From assembly GCF_019972295.1 (NCBI RefSeq), contig NZ_BLJA01000001.1:1611927-1651926 (forward strand): a stretch of DNA of 40,000 nucleotides, given 5' to 3'. Of the stretch, positions 1 to 6,341 are shown piece by piece; positions within the stretch are counted from its first letter, which is position 1, and each line of letters starts with the position of its first letter. The notes under the pieces are model-generated. The model did not search any database. It saw only the letters and a program-made list of their open reading frames with translations, and was not told the DNA's origin. A program made the position numbers and the translations under genes. This DNA comes from Geobacter sp. AOG2. GTDB lineage: Bacteria; Desulfobacterota; Desulfuromonadia; Geobacterales; Pseudopelobacteraceae.

Positions 1-1020
1 AAACCGGCCAGTGTTACGGTGGCGGGCGGTACGACCACGGCCACCTTTACCATCAGCACCTCGCCGGTGGCTGCTGCCACGCCGGTGACGATCACCGCCG
101 GCTATGGTGGAGTGAATAAAAGCGCCACTATTACCGTCAATCCTGCCGCAGTACCTTTCGTACTCTCCGTTGCCAAAGCGGGAGACGGAACGGGTGTTGT
201 GACGTCGAACCCTGCGGGAATCAGTTGTGGCGCCACGTGCAGCGCCAGTTTTGACAGCGGCACGTCGGTTTCTCTGACCGCCTCTCCAGACCCTGGCTCT
301 GTTTTTTCCGGATGGAGTGGCGCTTGCTCGGGTACAGGAACTTGTACGGTAACTTCAACACAGAGCGTGACGGCAACCTTTACCCGCAGTAGTGGGGTAA
401 CTGCCGGGTTGGTAGCGGCTTATGCTTTCAATGAAGGAACCGGGACCACTGTTGCCGACGCGTCGGGCAACGGTCTGAACGGGACAATAAGCGGCGCCTC
501 CTGGGTAGCGGGCAAAGACGGCAATGCTCTCTCCTTTAATGGAGTGAACAATTTGGTCACGGTCCCGGCTTCCAACCTGCTCGACCTGACAACGGGGATG
601 ACATTGGAGGGGTGGGTATATCCGACCAATAGCTCAGGTAAATGGGGATGCGTCCTCATGAAAGAGACGTCGAACTTTTATGCATACGGCCTTTATGTCA
701 GTCCGGCAAATCGCCCAACTGTTTTTATGGTCATTAACGGTTCGGAACACGGATTTGAAGTACCAACCATCTTGACCACGAACACTTGGAGCCATCTGGC
801 TGCCACTTACGATGGTACAACGCTTAGCGTATATGTTAATGGGATATTGAAGGGTAGTGAGAATATTTCAACGATTATTCCAGCCTCCTCCGGAGCTCTT
901 CGGATCGGTGGTAACAGTATTTGGGCAACGGAGTATTTTACTGGTATTATTGACAATGTTCGGATATTTAATCGAGCACTCACTGGTACCGAAATTCAAA
1001 CCGATATGAACCGTAATTGA
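1..1020 (+). CDS. Secreted Ig-like/InlB-type repeat/LamG surface protein, 3' part (partial)
   Basis: The reading frame is already open at base 1, so the gene starts outside the window; the GTG at 19 is only an internal codon. About 339 residues are visible. They begin in a bacterial Ig-like repeat, followed by a cysteine-containing bacterial repeat of the divergent InlB-B type (about window residues 58-130, with the FSGWSGACSGTGTC motif). The C-terminal 200 residues are a LamG/concanavalin A-like jellyroll (AYAFNEGTGTTVADASGNG, then GMTLEGWVYP, ending DNVRIFNRALT). Such proteins are normally exported and bind carbohydrate or act as adhesins. No sorting tail (PEP-CTERM or dockerin) follows the LamG domain. 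It resembles in style the secreted genes at 2741 and 6342. The ligand is unknown. Confidence 0.85.
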   Translation, partial: KPASVTVAGGTTTATFTISTSPVAAATPVTITAGYGGVNKSATITVNPAAVPFVLSVAKAGDGTGVVTSNPAGISCGATCSASFDSGTSVSLTASPDPGSVFSGWSGACSGTGTCTVTSTQSVTATFTRSSGVTAGLVAAYAFNEGTGTTVADASGNGLNGTISGASWVAGKDGNALSFNGVNNLVTVPASNLLDLTTGMTLEGWVYPTNSSGKWGCVLMKETSNFYAYGLYVSPANRPTVFMVINGSEHGFEVPTILTTNTWSHLAATYDGTTLSVYVNGILKGSENISTIIPASSGALRIGGNSIWATEYFTGIIDNVRIFNRALTGTEIQTDMNRN

Positions 1021-1038
1021 ACGAGGGAGAACAATTAA

Positions 1039-1074
1039 GCCCAGCAGGTCGAACCCTGAGTCGGCCTGTTGGGC
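1039..1074 (+). terminator. Hairpin after the LamG gene (possible terminator)
   Basis: A 10-bp stem with one G-T wobble pairs 1039-1048 with 1065-1074, starting 18 bases after the stop codon. It has no T-run, so it is a weak or non-canonical terminator, perhaps serving the convergent genes on either side. Confidence 0.35.
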
Positions 1075-1246
1075 GGCAGAGATCATCTTTCAGTATTTCG
1101 GCGACATTCGAAGAACGGGTTTTAGAGTCTTAAAGGCTGGTAAAGACCACAATAAGTTGACCCTGAGCAGACGCTTCTAGAAGATGTGATGGTCCGGCGC
1201 GCACCATCAATCTTAATGCGGTATCGACCCAATATGTACAAATATC

Positions 1247-1867
1247 TTATGCGATTACAAAATAAAAAAACAGTTTCAAATATTCAAGCCAGATAGGGTG
1301 GTACATCTCATAGCTACTTTCAAAAGAAGTGGCCGCATACGGAACAAGCTTAATATCGTCAGGCAATGCTCTTCTAAAAGCCAGAGCCGATCGTCGCATA
1401 TGTGGAGCAGAACTCACGATCACCAGTGTTTTTACATTTTGGGGCAGATTCTTCGCGACCGTTCTTGCTTCAGTAAGAGTACCAAACAAACCCTCTGCCT
1501 GAGGTATCCACCCAATCCGATCTGGTGAAATTCCGCGCCAAGCCAGATAATCGTTTGCCCATTGCGTTCTGGTCCAGGTTTTATTGGCCTTGAAACTAAA
1601 CTGTCCGGTATGCTCATCTTTCATTAATAAAATTGATTTGACCCTCCCCATTTGCACTAATTCCGCCGCGGCATCAAGCCTCTCCCAAAGCGCCCCACCA
1701 CCTGCAAGGATATAACAAGCATCGCCTCGGGCATTTGCCCTATGCACAACGAGCGGCGCGGCGAGCCAATTTCTTAACGTTACTGAAGTCGTAAGGACAA
1801 TAATTACGAGCCAGCAGATAAAGAGTAGCTTTAAGGAATAAATAATTATAGGTTTAATCTTTGACAT
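1247..1867 (-). CDS. YdcF/SanA-family (DUF218) membrane-anchored protein
   Basis: About 206 residues. An N-terminal membrane segment (KPIIIYSLKLLFICWLVIIV) is followed by a DUF218/YdcF domain with its usual motifs: a glycine-rich ILAGGGALWERLDAA loop, then TEARTVAKNLP and VIVSSAPHMRRSALAFRRAL. Relatives SanA and ElyC affect envelope integrity and peptidoglycan precursor metabolism, but no enzymatic reaction is firmly assigned to the family. I chose the ATG at 1867, which has GGTGA about 7 bases upstream; an in-frame GTG at 1876 is the alternative. The gene stands alone and converges on the LamG gene. The family call is secure; the role is not. Confidence 0.82.
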   Translation of the reverse strand: MSKIKPIIIYSLKLLFICWLVIIVLTTSVTLRNWLAAPLVVHRANARGDACYILAGGGALWERLDAAAELVQMGRVKSILLMKDEHTGQFSFKANKTWTRTQWANDYLAWRGISPDRIGWIPQAEGLFGTLTEARTVAKNLPQNVKTLVIVSSAPHMRRSALAFRRALPDDIKLVPYAATSFESSYEMYHPIWLEYLKLFFYFVIA

Positions 1868-2543
1868 AATGATCACCAGAATAGTTGAAGCTGGGTGTTA
1901 AATGCATAATATTCGCTATTAATTAGTAGGTTATGCCTGGTAAGCAGTCATGTTAAGTCTCTAACGTTTACTACTCTCTGGAACCTGGGACTTGTCTAAA
2001 ACCGGGGACGGCAACTATCAAGTGTTTTACGACAAATATTTCATTATGTACGTCCTGTGTGTGCATAGATGCAAAAGGGAAATGACGACTGAAAAACGAT
2101 TTGAAAGATCTCGCGTATTTCACACCATTGATGCGTACTGTGTCGAATACGATCAAATGGAGGGTATAGTCTGACACTGTTGTCAGGGTAATGCCGTGGT
2201 ATTACTGGCTCCCCACTGTGGATAATCGTAACTTAAAACAAACTGTAGCGATATTTGCCGTCTTTAGTCGGAGCAGAATGGAATTGTCACAAAACGCCCA
2301 CCTATAAAGACGTTCGTACGGGGAAGGGCTAGCATGACCATGACACCCCTGTGCAGCAAGCATTTTCTTTATCCGCATAGACTATATAGCACATGCACAT
2401 CATCTATGATATATATCCAGCATCGAAAAAGTTGATACGAGCACTTATTCAAGAAGCTTGGGCAATATCACGCAAATTGAATCTATTACCAGGCAAAAAG
2501 TGCCACTGAGATTAACCCGCAGTTTTGATCAAATTTAATGTTG
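1868..2543. other. Gene-poor intergenic stretch
   Basis: About 670 bases without a convincing gene. Short frames such as 1992-2174 match no family I recognise and lack good ribosome-binding sites. One perfect 6-bp inverted repeat (CTGACA-N4-TGTCAG, 2171-2186) is present with no T-run. The stretch is AT-rich near its right end, next to the CRP-type promoter. Confidence 0.6.
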
Positions 2544-2586
2544 TGTGATTTTTATCACAAACTTTAGGTTGGCTTGCTGTTATAAA
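2544..2586 (+). promoter_or_regulatory. Class II CRP-type promoter: TGTGA-N6-TCACA site plus -10 box
   Basis: TGTGA (2544-2548), six bases, TCACA (2555-2559) is a perfect CRP/FNR-family palindrome centred at 2551.5. TATAAA at 2581-2586 has its centre exactly 32 bp downstream, which places the site at -41.5 relative to a start near 2593 (class II geometry). No good -35 hexamer is visible, as expected for an activator-dependent promoter. The same geometry occurs at 6089-6131. The likely binder is the CRP homologue encoded at 8927-9637. Confidence 0.75.
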
Positions 2587-2604
2587 TAATACAAAATTAA
2601 ATAT

Positions 2605-2719
2605 GGTAGACGATAATACTAAACCATTCGCGAGAATGGGACGGAAAGCCCATTGGGTCTCTTTGAGACAGCCGGGTCGCCGAAATACCTCAATAGGTAG
2701 TTGGCTACCCGGCTTTTTA
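2605..2719 (+). ncRNA. GEMM-I (c-di-GMP-I / cGAMP-type) riboswitch with overlapping terminator
   Basis: The aptamer has the GEMM hallmarks: AAACC at 2621, a P2 stem CCATTC/GAATGG closed by a GCGA (GNRA) loop, GGACGGAAAGCC, a second stem GTCTC/GAGAC, and the core AGCCGGGTCGCCG (from 2670). The base I align with Vc2 G20 is A, the change reported for Geobacter riboswitches that bind 3',3'-cGAMP. The core AGCCGGGT (2670-2677) is complementary to ACCCGGCT (2707-2714), which is followed by TTTTT. Folding of the aptamer therefore excludes the terminator, which predicts an ON switch. The gene begins 22 bases later. Confidence 0.9.
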
Positions 2720-2740
2720 CGTTTCACAAAGGAGAACAGA

Positions 2741-5700
2741 ATGAACAAAAAACTCGAGAATCTTAAATTCGTGTTTGGCTTTATCGTCTTTCTAATGTCT
2801 GTTTCTAATGCAGTTGCAGCGGACAAAGTAATTCAATCGACCGACCTTACTTATATAGGCGCATTTCGCGTACCGAGTGGAACCTATGGGGGCAGCGACG
2901 ATACAAAATATTCGTTCAATTACGCCGGGTTTGCCATGCCCATAGGGGTTGCCTACAATGCCGCTAATAATTCCCTGATCATGTCGGGGCATGGGAATAA
3001 CTCGTATGTCGCAGAGATTAATATCCCGGCAATAGTAAACAGTTCGAATATCAGTGCCTTGAATATCGCGACAGTAAGGCAAAACTTTACGGATGTGTCC
3101 AGGGGGCATCATGTCTTCACCAATGAAGGGCTGATTATTGGTGGTTTTCTTGTTTATAACGGGAAGTTGATTGTTGGCGCAACCGATTATTATGCTTTTG
3201 ATAACGCCCAGGAGACGTGGAGCCACTTTGTCAACTCGAACGCAAACAGCCTTGCCACCGGGACCTTTGCCGGAGACTACACGGTAACGAGTACAGGCAA
3301 CGGTGGCCCGCCTGTTTCTATCTCCAACGAATATATGACTACGGTCCCGGATAACAGCAGCAGTGGCGGCACGAACTGGCAGACGGCTTTGGGTGGGACG
3401 GTGTTGGCGGGCGCCATGTCGCCCAATATCGTTTCGCGGACGTCCTTAGGCCCTGCGGCAGTCACCTTCAATCCCGACAATTTCAGCAGCAATACGCCGC
3501 ATAATGTGCTCATGTATTGGCCCGGAGATGGATCGCATAGTCCGGCTGATTCCGTTTTCGTCGGTAGCGGTTTAGGTGAAGGCCGGTTATTCTGGAACGG
3601 CTCGACCCAATTAAATGGAGTGGTCTTCCCGAATGGGACCAAGACCGTTCTGTATTTTGGGAATACCGGCACGGGAACCACTGTCTGCTACAAAAACGGC
3701 AATCCCACAGCCTGGGGGTGTGACGCCATCGTAAACGGAGATACCGCACGGCCGGTAGGGGCTTGGGACATTCATGCCCCCACGTATCGCAACCAGATTT
3801 GGGCGGTAAACGCCGATGACCTTCTTGCCGTAAAGAATGGCAGCAAAAACCCGTGGGATATAACGCCGGCCATATGGCCCATATCATCTCCCTTCGACAC
3901 CTCCGAACACTTCATCGCCGGTGCAGCGTACGACCCTGCCACCCAGCGGATATATGTTGTTGAAGGTAAGGCTGAAAGCGGGAAATTACCAATCGTGCTG
4001 GTTTATCAGGTGAATGCGAGCAGCGCATCTGCTGATGCCACCGCACCAACGATAACCTCATTTACTATGCCGGCAAGCGCATCATCGAATACAGTTGCTG
4101 TTACTTCTCTTTCGGCAACGGATAATGTCGCGGTAACCGGCTACTGTACAACATCCACCAATAGTTCATCTGGCTGCAGTTGGTCCGCGTCGCCTCCTGC
4201 AACGGTGTCTTTCCAGAGTTCTGGGACTCAAACGGTTTACGCTTGGGCAAAAGATGCCGCTGGCAATGTCAGTCAGCCGGCAACTGCAACCGTGACGGTT
4301 ACCATAGCATCGTCGGATACCAGTGCTCCCACGGTTCCTGCTGCTCCGTCAGTAACATCTGTTTCTTCAACTCAGGTAAATCTTTCCTGGACCGCATCAA
4401 CAGATAATGTTGGCGTGTCTGGATATAAAATATACCGGAACGGAACCCAAGTAGGGACATCGACTGCCACCACTTATCAAGATACGGGGCTTACTCCAAA
4501 TACGGCATATTCCTATACTCTCTCGGCATTCGATGCTGCCAGTAATGTGTCTGCCAAATCAAGCGCAACCAGCGTAACTACGAGCGCGATTGTAACAACT
4601 TCGACTTACAATGGTTTTGCGTGCAACGCGTCGACACTCCCCATAACCGGAACTCGCATTGTAAACGTTTCGACAGAGCCGCAACTGCAAACAGCAATTA
4701 GTAATCTTCAATCCGGAGACACCATCGTGCTGGCGGATGGAACATACAACCTGACCAAGTCCATTGTTATAAATGGTATCAGCAATATTACACTACGCGG
4801 CAATACCGGCTGTGACGGTGTTGTGCTGACGGGACAAGGTATGGACAACTCAGGCGGAGTGGGAATAGGTATATGGTCATCATCTTCAAACACCACGGTA
4901 GCCCATCTGACTATTAAAAACACTTACGACAATGCCATAACTTTCGATGCTGGAGCCCAAAGCCCACATGTTTACAGTGTGAAGTTGATTGATATAGGAT
5001 CGCAATTCATCAAGGGCAACCCCACGTATAGCGGCAGTAATGTGGTTGGAGGAGTCAATAACGGGATTGTGGAGTACACATGGGTTGAATATACAAATGG
5101 GGGCCCGGCAACGGATCATGGAGCTGGAGCAGGATATTTTAACGGTATCAGTCTGCATGGATCAAGTGGCTGGCAGATTAGGAAGAACCTATTCAAAAAC
5201 CTGCATAACCCGGACTCGGCCGCGTGGTGGTGGAACCCCGCAGTGCTCACATGGAATCATTCCAGCAATACAGTAACGGAACAGAATGTCTTTATTAACT
5301 GTGACAGGGCTATTGCTTATGGCCTGGAAGTACCAACAACCACAATTGCGTCGCCAATGACCGTTGCTACGGACCACTCAGGGGGGGTAATCAGAAACAA
5401 CTTTGTCTATATGCAGCCCAATTATCTCAGCTCAGCTCGTAAAGCCGATTCTGACGCGCAGATACTGGTTTGGGATTCTCCATCAACATTAGTGTACCAT
5501 AATACAGTATTGGCAAATGGAAACGTTACCAGTAGCGTAGAAGCGCGTTTTTCAACAACAGGTGCTCAGGCTAAAAACAATTTAGTAGATACTCAAATCA
5601 GAGCAAATAGAGACGGTGGGACGTTTACTCTAAGTGGTAACTATGCTAGTGCTGCTACAGGAATGTTCCTTAATTCAGCTATAGGTGACTTACATTTAGT

Positions 5701-5881
5701 GGATAACGCATCAACAGAAGCTAATGTTATTCATAAGGTTACAGCACCTGCTTCAGCTACAACAGATTTTGATGGAGATGCCAGGCCGTCGGGAGCTAGT
5801 TCTGATATAGGAGCTGATCAATTCGTTTCTGGAAGTTTTAATGTTGCTCCAGCTGGGCTTACGGGAACTTGGAGTAAGTAA
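2741..5881 (+). CDS. Secreted multidomain protein with Fn3 and right-handed beta-helix domains
   Basis: 1046 residues from the ATG at 2741, which has AAAGGAG 6 bases upstream; upstream in-frame starts lie inside the riboswitch. A signal peptide (MNKKLENLK, hydrophobic stretch, SVSNAVAA) is followed by about 400 residues I do not recognise, perhaps propeller-like. Then come one repeat domain shared with the next gene (ending YAWAKDAAGNVS, DNA about 4030-4310), an Fn3 domain (NLSWTASTDNVGVSGYKIY), and a C-terminal region of pectate-lyase/parallel beta-helix type (SGDTIVLADGTYNL, then NITLRGNTGCDGVVLTG). Such helices bind or cleave polysaccharide; no catalytic residues could be assigned. No PEP-CTERM or dockerin tail is present. 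The last 450 bases are visibly more AT-rich than the rest. Expression should need both the CRP-type activator and the riboswitch ligand. Confidence 0.88.
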   Translation: MNKKLENLKFVFGFIVFLMSVSNAVAADKVIQSTDLTYIGAFRVPSGTYGGSDDTKYSFNYAGFAMPIGVAYNAANNSLIMSGHGNNSYVAEINIPAIVNSSNISALNIATVRQNFTDVSRGHHVFTNEGLIIGGFLVYNGKLIVGATDYYAFDNAQETWSHFVNSNANSLATGTFAGDYTVTSTGNGGPPVSISNEYMTTVPDNSSSGGTNWQTALGGTVLAGAMSPNIVSRTSLGPAAVTFNPDNFSSNTPHNVLMYWPGDGSHSPADSVFVGSGLGEGRLFWNGSTQLNGVVFPNGTKTVLYFGNTGTGTTVCYKNGNPTAWGCDAIVNGDTARPVGAWDIHAPTYRNQIWAVNADDLLAVKNGSKNPWDITPAIWPISSPFDTSEHFIAGAAYDPATQRIYVVEGKAESGKLPIVLVYQVNASSASADATAPTITSFTMPASASSNTVAVTSLSATDNVAVTGYCTTSTNSSSGCSWSASPPATVSFQSSGTQTVYAWAKDAAGNVSQPATATVTVTIASSDTSAPTVPAAPSVTSVSSTQVNLSWTASTDNVGVSGYKIYRNGTQVGTSTATTYQDTGLTPNTAYSYTLSAFDAASNVSAKSSATSVTTSAIVTTSTYNGFACNASTLPITGTRIVNVSTEPQLQTAISNLQSGDTIVLADGTYNLTKSIVINGISNITLRGNTGCDGVVLTGQGMDNSGGVGIGIWSSSSNTTVAHLTIKNTYDNAITFDAGAQSPHVYSVKLIDIGSQFIKGNPTYSGSNVVGGVNNGIVEYTWVEYTNGGPATDHGAGAGYFNGISLHGSSGWQIRKNLFKNLHNPDSAAWWWNPAVLTWNHSSNTVTEQNVFINCDRAIAYGLEVPTTTIASPMTVATDHSGGVIRNNFVYMQPNYLSSARKADSDAQILVWDSPSTLVYHNTVLANGNVTSSVEARFSTTGAQAKNNLVDTQIRANRDGGTFTLSGNYASAATGMFLNSAIGDLHLVDNASTEANVIHKVTAPASATTDFDGDARPSGASSDIGADQFVSGSFNVAPAGLTGTWSK

Positions 5882-5904
5882 TTAACCATCTTGCAATAGG
5901 TAAA

Positions 5905-6025
5905 ATGAGGTGGACGAAAATTCTAAATAATCCTTGAGGGTTGGACGGAAAGCCTACGGGTTTTCTTCAAGATAGCCGGGTCGCCGAAATGCCAGAATGG
6001 TGTAGCGGGCCCGGCTTTCCTTTTG
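5905..6025 (+). ncRNA. Degenerate GEMM-I riboswitch copy (upstream tandem unit)
   Basis: It aligns along its length with the unit at 6152-6265. The 3' part is nearly identical (core AGCCGGGTCGCCG, then ATGCCAGAATGGTGTA, then CGGGCCCGGCT), while the aptamer 5' half has diverged. The conserved AAACC is AAATA, the position aligned to Vc2 G20 is T, and the GNRA loop of P2 is TTGA. P2 (TAATCC/GGGTTG) and P3 still pair through wobbles. No CRP site or -10 box lies at the expected distance upstream, so it can only be read from the preceding gene. It is probably a decayed duplicate or a simple attenuator. Confidence 0.7.
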
Positions 6026-6039
6026 ACTTATATCCAATC

Positions 6040-6080
6040 AGAACCAGGTTGCAGAAAATCGCACCCAGGCTTTTTTAAGT
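6040..6080 (+). terminator. Decayed terminator hairpin of the upstream unit
   Basis: An imperfect hairpin with at least two internal mismatches precedes TTTTTT at 6071-6076. It occupies the position of the clean hairpin at 6282-6317 in the downstream unit and looks like a degenerate copy. It may still end transcription from the gene at 2741. Confidence 0.45.
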
Positions 6081-6088
6081 AGAATTTC

Positions 6089-6131
6089 CGTGACGCAAGT
6101 CACATACCAATTCGGACTGAGCCTCTATAGT
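6089..6131 (+). promoter_or_regulatory. Second class II CRP-type promoter
   Basis: CGTGA-N6-TCACA (6089-6104, one mismatch to the CRP consensus, centre 6096.5) is followed by TATAGT at 6126-6131. The centre-to-centre distance is 32 bp, exactly as in the promoter at 2544-2586. The predicted start is near 6138. The riboswitch AAACC follows the site centre by 68.5 bp, against 69.5 bp at the first unit. Confidence 0.72.
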
Positions 6132-6148
6132 GTAATCAAAGAAAATAA

Positions 6149-6265
6149 GGTACACGATAATACTAAACCATCCGCGAGGGTGGGACGGAAAGCCTACAGG
6201 GTCTCCTTGAGACAGCCGGGTCGCCGAAATGCCAGAATGGTGTAACGGGCCCGGCTATCTTTTTG
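6149..6265 (+). ncRNA. GEMM-I (c-di-GMP-I / cGAMP-type) riboswitch with overlapping terminator
   Basis: An intact aptamer: AAACC at 6165, P2 CCATCC/GGGTGG with a GCGA loop, GGACGGAAAGCC, P3 GTCTC/GAGAC, and core AGCCGGGTCGCCG from 6214. The base aligned with Vc2 G20 is A, as in the first riboswitch, which favours 3',3'-cGAMP (inference from published Geobacter variants). AGCCGGG (6214-6220) pairs with CCCGGCT (6250-6256) to make a terminator followed by ATCTTTTT. Ligand binding should therefore prevent termination. Confidence 0.9.
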
Positions 6266-6281
6266 CATTACGCCCTAACAG

Positions 6282-6317
6282 AGCCGGGTTGTGGACAGTC
6301 ACAACGCGGCTTTTTTA
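6282..6317 (+). terminator. Second leader terminator, possibly coupled to the riboswitch
   Basis: The stem AGCCGGGTTGTG/CACAACGCGGCT (one mismatch) precedes TTTTTT and lies 25 bases before the gene start. Its 5' arm AGCCGGG (6282-6288) repeats the aptamer core and is an exact complement of CCCGGCT at 6250-6256. When the aptamer holds its own AGCCGGG, the freed CCCGGCT could pair here and open this hairpin too. Confidence 0.7.
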
Positions 6318-6341
6318 TGTCGAAGAAACAGGAGATCATTT

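Noticed and set aside
1187-1209. 7-bp inverted repeat TGATGGT/ACCATCA
   Set aside because: Short stem with a 9-base GC-rich loop and no T-run on either strand; nothing supports a terminator or operator.
1992-2174. 60-codon frame in the intergenic region
   Set aside because: No ribosome-binding site or family resemblance, and an equally long frame lies opposite on the other strand.
2603-2740. In-frame ATG at 2603 extending the 2741 gene upstream
   Set aside because: It lies inside the riboswitch aptamer; the ATG at 2741 has a good ribosome-binding site and begins a signal peptide.
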